Shown one piece after another: positions 33,731 to 43,443 of a DNA stretch of 64,000 bases. Each line of letters begins with the position of its first letter. Position 1 is the first letter of the stretch. The stretch is from Tunturiibacter gelidiferens (lineage in GTDB: Bacteria > Acidobacteriota > Terriglobia > Terriglobales > Acidobacteriaceae): the NCBI RefSeq assembly GCF_013410115.1, contig NZ_JACCCV010000001.1, positions 868,001 to 932,000 of the forward strand. The letters are read 5' to 3'. The notes beneath the pieces are model-generated. The model was not told the DNA's origin, made no database searches, and was given only the letters and a program-made list of their open reading frames with translations. A program made the translations under genes and the position numbers.

Positions 33731-36370
33731 TTAGCGGTGCAGATGCAACTCCGGTGTCCAGGCAATCTGGAACCATCCGCTGGTGTTGTGTTGTGAACCG
33801 CTCATGTAGGAGGGAATGAGAAACCGTTCGTATTGGGTGAATATCTGCGCCTGCCAGTGACGGTTGATGGCATAGGATCCGTTCACGAATCCATCGGTGA
33901 TCCTGCCTCCATTAGGAAGGAACAAGTTTCCGCCCCAGCTTTGGCGATAGCCGGCTTCAACTCGTGTGCGGGCAGAGAACCAGTAACCTGAGCGGGCTTC
34001 GATCGCGCGGGCATCGCGGCCGACTGCGTTCCCAAGTAAAAAACCTTTGTTGGTATTTCCATCAAGGTACTGATTGTTGATAAAGAAGTGAGTTCCACCG
34101 TAGTCATGTGCAAGCCCCTCCGAACTGACGGCTTCGACGCGCAAATCCATGTGCGGCAAAAAGGGTAGCCTTGCGAAATAGATGCCCGGATTCCAAACTG
34201 CCCGGCGAGGTGCGGCGATGGGGCTTGGGTCATCATCGGAGTACGCGTCTGCGTAGAGCGTAACCAGCCGTCTCAAAAAAGGCAGCCGATAGGTAAAGTC
34301 GAAGTTACTCTTTCGATCGCCTGGATCCTCCCGATCTCCATAGCCGCCGCTTCCCCCGTTTCCTGTAGTGATATTCCCGGTCGAGTTGAAACTAAAGATG
34401 TTGGCTTTGAAGCTGTGGGGCGTAATCGGATGTCCTACACCCCAAAAGATGGACCAGCGGGTAAAACTGATCTCCAGGTTATCCCCGAAGTTGAAATCCA
34501 CCTTTTGCCCGTTGTACCAAGGGCGTGCCGGGTAGCTATGTCCTGAGAGCTTTCCGAGTACGACATCGAAGCGGTAGGTGCCGAGGGATGGCACGAGCGG
34601 AAAAGGGTGCGGCCGTGTCGAGACCAAGCGCAGGCTATAGGTCGGTTCGGCATTACTGGAGAAGGCGAGCGGGCCCGTGGTAGTGGGTCCCCAGTAGAGC
34701 TCCTGTTTGCCGAAAGAGAGCTCGTTCCCCGCGAATGCGACGCCACCGTAGAGTTCAATGGGACGCTGGCGGTTGTATGCAGCGCGCTCGGCGATTGGCT
34801 GTATAACCGGGTCGGAGTCTGGCGATATCCGATCCAGTACATTGATCAGTTGGTTGATGGCAGGCGATTCGGCCGGGTTGCCGGGGCTGTGCTGGAGCTC
34901 CTGACGATCGTAGAAGAAAAGTCGTCCGTGATGAGCGCGCACCGAATACCCGAAGATCGCGCTACTGCCTCTGCCAAGCGGGCGGCCGAAGTCGTTCCAC
35001 CATGTCTGGCCGAAGTGAAAGCTGTCGGCCAATGCGGGGCCTGCGATTGTGCCATACCGCCCGTAGACGGATTCGAGGCTTAACGACTCGTAGTAGTTAG
35101 GTTCGGTTTCAAATTCAGCATGGAGATCCGCTACAAGGCGACGAGCCTCCGAAACTAGCCCCGGGCTGTTGTATTGATCTATATCGACCTGATCCTCCGC
35201 CAGTTTAAGCTGACGGAGGCACTCCTGCCGGGTCCACGGGCGGATCGAAGAGCTCTGGCCCGGAATGAAACCCATCGCAGCCAATCTTTCAAGTGCTGGA
35301 TAGACCCAGCTGTCCATCGGGACATTCGTCGATCCGATCGTGTCGGGGTCGTCATCTTCCGTAAAGAGGCGGGGCGGGTGATGGGCGACGGGTACTGGCT
35401 GAGTTGCTCCGCTAACCGGCTGAGCTGCTCCGTTTGTCTGTTGTGTTTTCTGCGTCCGCGGTTTCCCGAAGTCGTCCGGCAACGGTTTGGAGTTGAAGGG
35501 GTTTAGGCTAAAGTTGTGATGCGCGCGATAGACGTAATGACCGATCAGCCATCCGGTCGCGCTTCCGATCAGTACGTCCGATGGGAAGTGTTGTTCCGCA
35601 AGCACGCGGCTGACGCTTACCCCGGCGGCCAGTCCATAGACCGCTGTGCGAGTGATCCAGCCCGGATATTCATCGCCAACAACCGAAGCCAGGGCCCATG
35701 CAGCCGTAGCGTGATTCGAGGGGAAGCCCGCCGCTGAGGGGCTGGAACTGAAAAAGTCTCCCTTGGCGTTGTTTACGAGCGGGCGGTCACGCAGGAATAC
35801 GAATTTTCCCACCTCGCTCACCGCCAGGCTGTCTGCCAGTGCTTCTCCGGCCAGCAGGCCGGTCTCGTGGGCCTGGGGCGCATCGTTGAATAAGCTCCAT
35901 AGGTACATGCTCGCCGGCAATGCCCCGAGCGCAGCGACACCAGCGTTCGAAAAGGTATTGAACTTGCTACGGTCGTTCGCGTTGATGTTGATCAACGATG
36001 TCATGGTGTGTTGGTCGCTGCCGATCAACACACCTGTCGTGGCGGCCAAAGGTGCCAGCCAAATTGCGTCGCTTGGCCGTAGATGCAGCGGGCTGGTCCA
36101 GATCGCTTTCTGATCGGCCAGCAGGCGCCGCGGGGTACCAGCGAAAGTAATGTCTTCGCTGGCGGCCTTCGCTCCTGTTGGCTTCGACCCAGGGTTGCCG
36201 GCGACTTGTGGCTCAGGTGCATCCGGCAGAGAGCTGGAGGAGTCCGCTGGAACATTCGCAGCTGGTGGCTCTGAGGTCGCATCTTGGGCGAAGCACGATC
36301 GCCCGATCGATAGCAAAAGGAGTGCTGCGAGGCGGAAGTATCGACCAGGTTTTGGGTGAGCTACAAGCAT
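33731..36370 (-). CDS. Fusion: PAP2 lipid phosphatase + Wzi capsule-assembly protein
   Basis: An 879-residue exported protein. ATG 36370 gives a signal peptide (FRLAALLLLSIGRSCFAQ); longer readings lack one. Residues ~85-290 are a PAP2-type phosphatase: KFVFLRDRP (K-x6-RP, residue 189), PSNHATA (217) and SRVLAEQHFPSDV (254) form the three catalytic motifs. A Pro/Gln linker (~300-345) leads to a Wzi-family outer-membrane barrel from ~350 (DSWVYPALERLAAMGFIPG), rich in alternating aromatic strands and ending in Arg after HLH. PAP2 enzymes recycle undecaprenyl pyrophosphate or cleave lipid phosphates; Wzi binds group-1 capsule at the surface. Confidence 0.88.
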   Translation of the reverse strand: MLVAHPKPGRYFRLAALLLLSIGRSCFAQDATSEPPAANVPADSSSSLPDAPEPQVAGNPGSKPTGAKAASEDITFAGTPRRLLADQKAIWTSPLHLRPSDAIWLAPLAATTGVLIGSDQHTMTSLININANDRSKFNTFSNAGVAALGALPASMYLWSLFNDAPQAHETGLLAGEALADSLAVSEVGKFVFLRDRPLVNNAKGDFFSSSPSAAGFPSNHATAAWALASVVGDEYPGWITRTAVYGLAAGVSVSRVLAEQHFPSDVLIGSATGWLIGHYVYRAHHNFSLNPFNSKPLPDDFGKPRTQKTQQTNGAAQPVSGATQPVPVAHHPPRLFTEDDDPDTIGSTNVPMDSWVYPALERLAAMGFIPGQSSSIRPWTRQECLRQLKLAEDQVDIDQYNSPGLVSEARRLVADLHAEFETEPNYYESLSLESVYGRYGTIAGPALADSFHFGQTWWNDFGRPLGRGSSAIFGYSVRAHHGRLFFYDRQELQHSPGNPAESPAINQLINVLDRISPDSDPVIQPIAERAAYNRQRPIELYGGVAFAGNELSFGKQELYWGPTTTGPLAFSSNAEPTYSLRLVSTRPHPFPLVPSLGTYRFDVVLGKLSGHSYPARPWYNGQKVDFNFGDNLEISFTRWSIFWGVGHPITPHSFKANIFSFNSTGNITTGNGGSGGYGDREDPGDRKSNFDFTYRLPFLRRLVTLYADAYSDDDPSPIAAPRRAVWNPGIYFARLPFLPHMDLRVEAVSSEGLAHDYGGTHFFINNQYLDGNTNKGFLLGNAVGRDARAIEARSGYWFSARTRVEAGYRQSWGGNLFLPNGGRITDGFVNGSYAINRHWQAQIFTQYERFLIPSYMSGSQHNTSGWFQIAWTPELHLHR

Positions 36371-36539
36371 CGGTAACGGTTCGGGGCGGGCGTACTCGGA
36401 TAATGCAACCCCTTGCTGGAGGCTACCATAGCCGGACGCCGACGGACCGTACGTTGACCAAAGCGTGACAACTTTCTCATTGGGACTTCCGCTTCCCTCA
36501 AAGTCAAAGGCGAAGCGGGAGCATCCACAAGATGGTGGT

Positions 36540-37700
36540 TTAGAGATGGAAAAAGTGGTTGGCTCCCAGTACCAGCAGCAGGGTGATGGCAGCGATAGCG
36601 ACCTCGCCGACGGCTCCCACGATGAATGGTCGCGCACCCTGTTTGAAAAGATCCTTCAGGTTCGTGCGCAGGCCTACGCCGGCAAAGGTGAGCAGGAAGG
36701 CCCAGCGGCTCAGGTTCCCTAATGCTGTGAGCTGAGGCTTCGAGAAGCCCAGCGCGGATACATGGGGGTTGGCCGAGGAGCCCAGGGTCGCCAGCAGCGA
36801 GATGAAGAGGAAGCCGAGGACAAACTTAGGGAACTTCTTCCAAAGGAATGCAGCTTTGTTCTCGAGTTGTTCCGTCGCGGCGCGACTGGCGAGACCCTTG
36901 CGAGCCCATTGAATCGCATACGCCAGCACAACAAAGCCAATGAGAGCGTTGCGGCAGGTCTTGGCGAGTACGGCGAACTTGCCCGCGGCATCGGAGTAGA
37001 GGGCTCCTGCGGCGGTGGCTTCGGCGGTATTGTCGACCGCGAGACCCGCCCAAAGACCGTAGGCGCGATCGCTCATGTGCAGCGCATGGCCGATGAGCGG
37101 AAAGGTGAATAGAGAGATCGCTCCAAGGGCCAGAATTGCAGCGATGGCGGTCGAGGAGTCCTCTTCGTCGGCGTCGATCGCGCCTTGAGTCGCGATGATG
37201 GCAGAGACGCCGCAGACACTGGACCCAACGGCCAGCAGCGTAGTGAGTTGAGGACCTAGTTTGAAGGTGCGGCCCAGCCACGTCATGAAGGTCAGCGAGA
37301 ACGCGAAAGCGACGAAGACCAGGGCCAGTGAGATGCCACCTAGTTTGAGGATGTCGCCGAGAATAAAGCGTGCGCCGAGCAGGATGATGCCTGCCTTTAA
37401 CCAGAACTCGTAGGTGGCGACTCCCGCGCGAAAGATCCTGGGTAGCCCGACGGTGTTTGCGATGAGGATCCCAAAGAGAATGGCCCAGAGCACATATTCG
37501 ATGTTGGGCAGGACGTAGTGGTGAGTCTTCCCGTAGGTGTTGATGAAGTGCTCGACGAACTTGCCCGCGTAGCCGACGCCGGCCAGAAGTGCAATGCCCG
37601 GAAGAAGGCCGAGGAGGGAGGAGCGCTCCGCCGGAACGCGGCCGGGAGCGTGGGGTGGGTACTCAGTGCGAAGATCGGGTAGATCGATTGAGGCGGCCAT
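36540..37700 (-). CDS. YeiH-family (UPF0324) putative sulfate exporter
   Basis: A 386-residue integral membrane protein with ten or so transmembrane segments. Signature parts are FWLKAGIILLGARF, VGSSVCGVSAIIATQGAI and DNTAEATAAGALYS, as in UPF0324/YeiH, proposed sulfate exporters linked to sulfonate or cysteine metabolism. AAGGAGA precedes ATG 37700. A 37-residue ORF lies 45 bp upstream on the same strand. The SulP transporter gene 4 kb away may handle the same anion, but there is no direct link. Confidence 0.88.
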   Translation of the reverse strand: MAASIDLPDLRTEYPPHAPGRVPAERSSLLGLLPGIALLAGVGYAGKFVEHFINTYGKTHHYVLPNIEYVLWAILFGILIANTVGLPRIFRAGVATYEFWLKAGIILLGARFILGDILKLGGISLALVFVAFAFSLTFMTWLGRTFKLGPQLTTLLAVGSSVCGVSAIIATQGAIDADEEDSSTAIAAILALGAISLFTFPLIGHALHMSDRAYGLWAGLAVDNTAEATAAGALYSDAAGKFAVLAKTCRNALIGFVVLAYAIQWARKGLASRAATEQLENKAAFLWKKFPKFVLGFLFISLLATLGSSANPHVSALGFSKPQLTALGNLSRWAFLLTFAGVGLRTNLKDLFKQGARPFIVGAVGEVAIAAITLLLVLGANHFFHL

Positions 37701-37745
37701 AGACTCTCCTTCGTACAAATTCGTTGGGGGCGCAGACGTCGATGC

Positions 37746-37859
37746 TTACCAGGCGACGGTTTTGAGCAGGCCGGCGCGGACGATGGCGGCGAGAGCAAGA
37801 GACAACACAATTGCCCAGGTGTCGGTTGAAAAAGAGAGACGGGTACGAGGGATGGACAT
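37746..37859 (-). CDS. 37-residue small membrane-type protein upstream of yeiH
   Basis: A 38-codon frame, ATG at 37859 and TAA at 37746-37748. The peptide is polar for 13 residues (MSIPRTRLSFSTD), then one hydrophobic helix (TWAIVLSLALAAIVRAGLL) and a short KTVAW tail, so it looks like a single-pass membrane peptide. AAGGAGA is 6-7 bases before the ATG. The next gene, the YeiH exporter, starts 45 bp downstream. I have no family for it; an accessory subunit of the exporter is the natural guess. Confidence 0.65.
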   Translation of the reverse strand: MSIPRTRLSFSTDTWAIVLSLALAAIVRAGLLKTVAW

Positions 37860-38058
37860 GGAGAAGTCTCCTTGGAGGAAGCGTGGTGCACACGAAGCGA
37901 CGTGTGGGCTACAACACTGAATTTTTAGAAAGGGGATACACGCAGGGAGGACTAGCTACAACAACAACGAGTAGGCATGAGGTGCAGCGGCGCGGGTTGG
38001 CGGAAGACCGTCATGTCAGGCTTCAGTGTACACCAGCAGGGTGGGAGCGGTCGGCTGC

Positions 38059-38838
38059 TCAGGCTTTCAAGAGGTGCGCTGCCTTCGACTCAGCCTGCCG
38101 CCGCAGCACTCCGGCCTTGGCGTAAAGCTTTTCAGTGATAGCACTTGCCGGTGGCAGCCTCGCGTTGGCATGATTCAACAAAAGAAGATAATCGTGCCAC
38201 GCGCCGGTCGTCTGTTGCACGTCTTCCATACGTTTTGCAAACTTCGCCGCGGCCTTCGACGCGTCGCCGCCGATCTCGGCCATATATCGAGCCGTCTTGC
38301 AGACCTTGCGTATCGAATGAAGATCCTCATCTTGACTGGGATCGAGACCGCGCACCTCGGGAGCCATCCAGCTTCGCGCTACATTGATAAGCTTTGCTCC
38401 ACTCAGGTTGAGATCGGCCTGTCCGGCAATATCCATCTCAACTCTATCGAGGGCTCCATGGATCTCGTCTCGACTGCTGCGGATTTGCCGTTGCAGCTTT
38501 TTCACCTTCTTCTTTCTCGAAGCCTGCAGTTCCTTCTCCAGCTTTACCATCCCATCGATTGCTCCGAGATGTTTTAGAAGCTCAACATGAACGTCCAGAT
38601 CGCGAACAGCCCCGGCGCTCCGCCGGATGTCACCGAGCGACCGCCTGAACTGCTTCGACCTCTTTGCCAGATTGGGCAAATCCGCAGCGTTGGCCAATAC
38701 TTCAAGCACCGCCTCCAGCCGACGTGTGCTCGAGCGGAGCCGGTGTACAGCCTTGGGCTCTGGATCGTCAACGCAATCGGCTAGTGCGGCTTTCAAGTCG
38801 AATGAATGACGGAGAAATGTGATGACCGGTTGCGGCAT
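38059..38838 (-). CDS. CHAD-domain protein
   Basis: A 259-residue helical protein. The N-terminal half-domain contains PKAVHRLRSSTRRLEAVLEVL and the second DLHSIRKVCKTARYMAEIGG, so the conserved basic and His residues of both CHAD halves are present. CHAD domains bind polyphosphate and are often near phosphate or polyP enzymes. None is seen beside it here. ATG 38838 is preferred because AAGGCAGGG precedes it; the frame is open to 38919 without a better signal. Confidence 0.9.
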   Translation of the reverse strand: MPQPVITFLRHSFDLKAALADCVDDPEPKAVHRLRSSTRRLEAVLEVLANAADLPNLAKRSKQFRRSLGDIRRSAGAVRDLDVHVELLKHLGAIDGMVKLEKELQASRKKKVKKLQRQIRSSRDEIHGALDRVEMDIAGQADLNLSGAKLINVARSWMAPEVRGLDPSQDEDLHSIRKVCKTARYMAEIGGDASKAAAKFAKRMEDVQQTTGAWHDYLLLLNHANARLPPASAITEKLYAKAGVLRRQAESKAAHLLKA

Positions 38839-38908
38839 GGGACACCCTGCCTTCTTACAGATGCATCTTTTGCGGATTGAGGCTTCGCGACCCCGGATCG
38901 CCGCGATA

Positions 38909-38920
38909 GTTGCGCGCAAC
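38909..38920. promoter_or_regulatory. Perfect 12-bp palindrome between divergent genes
   Basis: GTTGCGCGCAAC sits between the CHAD gene start (38838, leftward) and the secreted-protein start (38967, rightward). It could be a shared operator. The evidence is symmetry and position only. Confidence 0.3.
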
Positions 38921-38966
38921 CGGTTTGAGTAAGGTGGGTTTCATTGGGTGTAGGCAGGAGGTTGTT

Positions 38967-39284
38967 ATGAAGATCACAAACGTAAAAGCGATGGTTGCAA
39001 AGGGCGTAACGGTTGGCTTACTGGCAGGTGCGTTTGTGTTGGCGGCGCCGGCGAAGGCTGACGCACAGCAGTTCGCTGTGGGGGTACGGGTTGGCTATCC
39101 GGCTTACTATGGCTATCCCGCTCGCGGCTACTACTACGGGCCCGACTACTATGCTCGTCTGCGCTTTGAACAGGAACGTCGACATGCCGAGTGGGTGCGA
39201 GCGCATGAGTTTGAGCGCTATCACTATGATCACCGTGATGACCCTCGTGACTACCGCCATGACGACCACCGTGATCGTTGGTAG
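38967..39284 (+). CDS. Small secreted Tyr/His/Arg/Asp-rich protein
   Basis: A 105-residue protein with a signal peptide (VTVGLLAGAFVLAAPAKADAQ). The mature part has YPAYYGYPARGYYYGPDYYAR repeats and a tail of HYDHRDDPRDYRHDDHRDRW, i.e. alternating His, Asp and Arg. Such tails may bind metal or stick to polyanions. No family is recognised. AGGAGG lies seven bases before the ATG. Confidence 0.75.
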   Translation: MKITNVKAMVAKGVTVGLLAGAFVLAAPAKADAQQFAVGVRVGYPAYYGYPARGYYYGPDYYARLRFEQERRHAEWVRAHEFERYHYDHRDDPRDYRHDDHRDRW

Positions 39285-39314
39285 TCGATACCCTACGCTG
39301 CAGTCTTGCTGCGC

Positions 39315-40004
39315 CTAACAATGTTCGCAGGCCGGTTGCGGAGAGGTCCCCGCGCCGGCCTCGCCGTTGTTGGCGAACTCCGGCTCCATAAGCGGTCGAT
39401 AGTAGCGGGCTTCGGGGAATGCACAGCCCTGGCAAAGAGTTCTTCCGTCGCGGAGGTGCTCGCGATCATAGTTGATTCCTTCGCCGCACTGCGCACAGGT
39501 GATGCGCGCCGACTTGTAGCCGGGCATCTCACGTGGGTGGATCGGGACCGCAACCCAATCTTCCTGGAAGAGGTCTTGGTTAGGCAACTCGCGATAGGCG
39601 AGCATCTGCTGTTCGTTCTTGTTCTCAAGGTGCGGAAAGAGCTCACGAGCACGCTGCTTGGAAGACTCCAGCGCGGCGATCCGCAGAGCTTTGAAAACAG
39701 GAGTATCGCCCTGGGGCGTCAGGGGTGACGTGAGGTCGACGAAGGTGGCGGCCATCTTTCCCCAATCGCGAAATTTGATGGCGCGTTTGCCCAGGCGACA
39801 ACCAGTGACCACGGCAATAGCGTCGGTCGCGCATCGGTCGATCTCGATGAACGTGACCAGGCGCTTGCGGTCGGCACCCTTGGGATCTTCGACGCCAAGG
39901 CGTTCACAACCCAGCATGGCCATCCGGACACCGAGAATCTGACCAGCACAAAGGTGACCGTGGGCGATCTCGGCTTCGCGGAGAAGTGCGTCAAAAGACT
40001 GCAT
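39315..40004 (-). CDS. FmdE-family protein with C-terminal zinc ribbon
   Basis: A 229-residue protein of the FmdE/FwdE-like family (named after formylmethanofuran dehydrogenase subunit E). [19 protein letters not shown] is the signature with its His and Cys. Near the C-terminus [25 protein letters not shown] is a four-Cys zinc ribbon like those of TraR/DksA proteins. No methanofuran genes are here; in bacteria without methanogenesis these proteins are thought to bind metal and have unknown roles. ATG 40004 is the likely start. Confidence 0.82.
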   Translation of the reverse strand: MQSFDALLREAEIAHGHLCAGQILGVRMAMLGCERLGVEDPKGADRKRLVTFIEIDRCATDAIAVVTGCRLGKRAIKFRDWGKMAATFVDLTSPLTPQGDTPVFKALRIAALESSKQRARELFPHLENKNEQQMLAYRELPNQDLFQEDWVAVPIHPREMPGYKSARITCAQCGEGINYDREHLRDGRTLCQGCAFPEARYYRPLMEPEFANNGEAGAGTSPQPACEHC

Positions 40005-40097
40005 AGTCTGATGATACTGCTGGAGACGCAAGCGCGTTTTTTAAGTATTTGCGCGAGGTTGCGCAGCGGAGGTACTATTCGAGGCCCGAGGTGCCCC

Positions 40098-40550
40098 ATG
40101 AGTGAATTTGCGATGACGATCGGTATGGTGCTAAAGCAAAAGTCCGGGCCTATTGCGTCTATCGCGCCAGACGCCTCCGTCTATCAGGCCATTGAGATGA
40201 TGGCAGAGCGGCAGGTAGGCGCGCTGCTGGTGATGACGCAGCAGTCGCTTATGGGAATCATCTCCGAACGTGACTACGCGCGGAAGGTCATTCTGCAGGG
40301 GCGATCGTCGAAGGAAACCCAGGTCGCGGAGATCATGAGCAGCCCGGTGATCTCCGTGTCGCCAAAGCACACCGTCGGCGAATGCATGCGCATCATTACC
40401 AAGAATCGCATCCGGCACCTGCCGGTGGTCGAGGGCAGTGCGGTCGTCGGCGTAGTTTCGATCGGCGACCTCGTGAACACGGTCATCAGCGAGCAGGAGA
40501 TGACAATCCGGCATCTCGAAGCCTATATCTCAGGCGCAGCTACGACGTAG
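40098..40550 (+). CDS. Two-CBS-domain protein
   Basis: A 150-residue protein of two CBS domains. The first runs [27 protein letters not shown] to [14 protein letters not shown], and the second [35 protein letters not shown] to [12 protein letters not shown] pairs bind adenosine nucleotides and regulate partner proteins. It stands alone. Its end overlaps the convergent SulP gene's end by 11 bases. Confidence 0.92.
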   Translation: MSEFAMTIGMVLKQKSGPIASIAPDASVYQAIEMMAERQVGALLVMTQQSLMGIISERDYARKVILQGRSSKETQVAEIMSSPVISVSPKHTVGECMRIITKNRIRHLPVVEGSAVVGVVSIGDLVNTVISEQEMTIRHLEAYISGAATT

Positions 40551-42237
40551 CGGACGGTTGCGCCGTCGCAATGGACGAGGTCGGTTTCGCTGCCCCGAAG
40601 GCCTCGAGTGCGTCGTGAAGCCGGGTGAAGATCCATGAGGTGCCAATTGCCTCGGTCAGGTGATGGCGGTTGAAGTCTTCCCTTGTGTTCCACGGTACTC
40701 GAGCGAATCCCAACTGGACGCCAGCATCTGCCAGATTTTTCTTCAACTCCTCAACCACTCGCGCGGCGCTGTAGTCCAGGTTGGTAATCGCCTCGGCATC
40801 TACGATGACCCACCGCACGCTGGTCGGTGATGGGCCAACCAGTGCGAGAATCTCGTCCGAGAAGCGGCTCGCATTGGCATAGAACAGTGCGGCCCCGAAG
40901 CGGTACATCACCAGCCCCGGCTCAGTCACTGCGCCTGGAGTCGGAGGAATCAGCTTCCACACATTGGCCTCATCCGGAATCATCACTCCCGTGCGGGGAT
41001 GGTAGCTATGGTGCACGATGCGCAGCAGCGAAAGGACCATCGCCAGAACAATACCCACTTCGACGCCTGCAGTAATCACGACGATGGTAGTTGTCACGGC
41101 AAGCGCGAATTCGGCAGGGCTTTCGCGGAGAATCCCCTGCAGGCTGCGCAATTTAATCAGCCGGATCGCCACCAGGAAAACCAGGGTGCCCAGTACGCAT
41201 TGCGGCAGATATTGAAGTGGCTTGGTCAGAAACAACAGTACCAGCGCGACGACTATCGCCGTGGTAACCTGTGCGATCTGGCTCCGACTGCCCACGCCTT
41301 CCACCATGGCGGTTTGCGTAGGGCTGCCGTTGACGACGAACGTCCCGCTGAAGGCAGCAGCCGCGTTGGCCGCGGAGAGGCCGATCAGATCCTGATTCTC
41401 GTCAAGCCTTTGATGATAACGAGCTGCATAGACTCGCGAGGTTGCTGCGCTCTGGGTCAGTATCATGACAGCGCATGACCCGGCGACCGAGAGCAGTGGT
41501 TTGATGTCACTCCAACGAACGTCTGGCATTGCAAGGTGCGGCAGACCCCCCGCCACCGCGCCAATGACTGCGATGCCATGCCCGGCAAAGTTCCACACTG
41601 CACTGGCCGCTGTGGCCAGAACGACTGCAAACATCGGCCCGGGTGCTTTAGGCGCAGACCAGCGGAGAGCAAAGACGAACGCAAGCACCGCGAGGGTCAC
41701 CGCCAACGTCGGTAGATGTATCCTCGGGAGTTCGCGGACGATCTCCACGAGTTGAAGAATCGATCTACGCGAGGAGACCTGAACGCCTAGCATCTGGCCC
41801 AGAACCGCGATGCCGACCTGAAATCCTATGCCCGTCAGGAAACCGACGAGCACTGTCTGTGAGAGGAAGTCGGCGACGAAACCCAACCTGCACAACCGCC
41901 CCACCAGCAGGAAAGCGGCTGTGAGAAGCGCTACCAGGCCTGCCAGCGCGACATATCGAGTGCTCGCTGTTGGAGCCATGCCAGCCAGGCCGCTATGAAG
42001 GATAGCCGCAGTTGCCGAGTCAGCGGCGACCACCAGAAACCGCGACGAACCGAAGGTCGCAAATGCAAGTAGCGGCAGCAGAAGGGAATACAGACCGGTA
42101 ACAACAGGCATTCCTGCGATCCGGGTATACCCGAGCGCCTGCGGAATATTCATCGCGGCGAACGCAACACCGGCAACGGCGTCTCGTATAACGCCGGTTC
42201 GCTTCAACGGCCTGATGCCTTGGAACAGATTCAACAA
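40540..42237 (-). CDS. SulP-family anion transporter with STAS domain
   Basis: A 565-residue transporter. The N-terminal ~400 residues have the SulP membrane fold ([36 protein letters not shown] is the SulP signature region), and the C-terminal ~120 a STAS domain ([22 protein letters not shown]). SulP proteins move sulfate, bicarbonate or other anions. The start is TTG at 42237 with AGGAG about nine bases before it. Specificity cannot be told from the sequence. Confidence 0.92.
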   Translation of the reverse strand: MLNLFQGIRPLKRTGVIRDAVAGVAFAAMNIPQALGYTRIAGMPVVTGLYSLLLPLLAFATFGSSRFLVVAADSATAAILHSGLAGMAPTASTRYVALAGLVALLTAAFLLVGRLCRLGFVADFLSQTVLVGFLTGIGFQVGIAVLGQMLGVQVSSRRSILQLVEIVRELPRIHLPTLAVTLAVLAFVFALRWSAPKAPGPMFAVVLATAASAVWNFAGHGIAVIGAVAGGLPHLAMPDVRWSDIKPLLSVAGSCAVMILTQSAATSRVYAARYHQRLDENQDLIGLSAANAAAAFSGTFVVNGSPTQTAMVEGVGSRSQIAQVTTAIVVALVLLFLTKPLQYLPQCVLGTLVFLVAIRLIKLRSLQGILRESPAEFALAVTTTIVVITAGVEVGIVLAMVLSLLRIVHHSYHPRTGVMIPDEANVWKLIPPTPGAVTEPGLVMYRFGAALFYANASRFSDEILALVGPSPTSVRWVIVDAEAITNLDYSAARVVEELKKNLADAGVQLGFARVPWNTREDFNRHHLTEAIGTSWIFTRLHDALEAFGAAKPTSSIATAQPSATS

Positions 42238-42386
42238 ATTCGAAACTCCTGCCTCAGAGACAGCGCAAAGTTCCCAGCCCTCGCAGCGGTGGTCCCGGAA
42301 CTAGACGTTGATCCTAAACCAAATACCGCCGCTTCGACGACGTCGTGTCACGAATCCTCAACCCCGGCGACCCAGCCAGCGCTCTA

Positions 42387-43118
42387 CTATTCGTCCGAGT
42401 TATCGCCCTCTTCCATCAGCGAGACGGTGCCGACCACGTCGTAGGTGGTCGCCTCGCCGCCAGTCGGCTTTAGCGTGACCCGCAAGGGCAACCGCTGCCA
42501 CTGAGCAGGCTGGCACACCGGAATGAAGTGGTCAGCCTCTGGCCACTTCCCGATCTGCTTCTGGACTACCGGCCGCCGCGCTCCCAGCTCGGCCACGATT
42601 GCATAAAGGCCTCCCTTGGCCGTCGTTGCGATCCCACAGTACGCCGCATAGTCGCGGAACCAGACCACATCGGAGACAGCGAAGTCGAAGTCGGGCAGGC
42701 GGAGCACCGTAATGTGGCCAGTGACGCGATCAACGGAGAGCCAAGGCCCTGGCTGCCAGATCCAATGCGGTGCAGCATCATTCGGCAGCGCGTCATTGAG
42801 CCGAAGCGCACGGCGGACAGTAAAGGTGCGGTCCGTCACATCGTGGCTCTCGCCAGTCGTCCACTCCTTCTGGCGATCGTCCACGAACAGCGGACGCACC
42901 CTAAGGCTGCTGGTCTCATCCACTTTGCTGTCGGGAGTGGCATCTGGCTGCGTGTAGGGAACCTTGCGGTACGCCCCCAGCGTGACCGTATGAATCTTCG
43001 GACCGGCCGCCAGCAGCGGACGTCCCGGATAAATTGACGGCAAAGCCAAAAAAAATACTGCCACCAGAAGATGAGAAAACTGCGGCCTGGCGCGGGTCGT
43101 GCGGGGAGTCGAACTCAA
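42387..43118 (-). CDS. Hypothetical exported protein
   Basis: About 243 residues if started at TTG 43118, which gives a signal peptide (RARPQFSHLLVAVFFLALPSI). The frame is open to 43334 but without a plausible export signal. The mature part has strand-rich segments (RPLFVDDRQKEWTTGESHDV, VFRDYAAYCGIATTAKGG) and no recognised domain. The start is uncertain. It is probably a periplasmic or surface protein. Confidence 0.6.
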   Translation of the reverse strand: MSSTPRTTRARPQFSHLLVAVFFLALPSIYPGRPLLAAGPKIHTVTLGAYRKVPYTQPDATPDSKVDETSSLRVRPLFVDDRQKEWTTGESHDVTDRTFTVRRALRLNDALPNDAAPHWIWQPGPWLSVDRVTGHITVLRLPDFDFAVSDVVWFRDYAAYCGIATTAKGGLYAIVAELGARRPVVQKQIGKWPEADHFIPVCQPAQWQRLPLRVTLKPTGGEATTYDVVGTVSLMEEGDNSDE

Positions 43119-43443
43119 GGGATTAGGGCTCTCACAGGGGAAATTCAGTTGTTGCCATGCTACCTGACGAACAGTCTTTTCTATGCGGTAGGGGTTTCGG
43201 GACGCATAACACTTTTGGGGTGGAATAAAAGGGCTAAATAGCAGAAGAAACTTCAGTGAAGTCGGAAAGAACTCCATAGGTAACGGAAAAGGTTCAGAGG
43301 TTGTGGAATAGATTGTGAATACGGGGCAATCCACGGGCCTTTGCAGAGTAGTATCGTGGAAAGTATGCGTGCTGCCGTCGTGGTAGCGCGTGCGACAGAC
43401 CGCGGCGGATCATTTGAAGCAGTACGAAAGGATACAAACGAAC

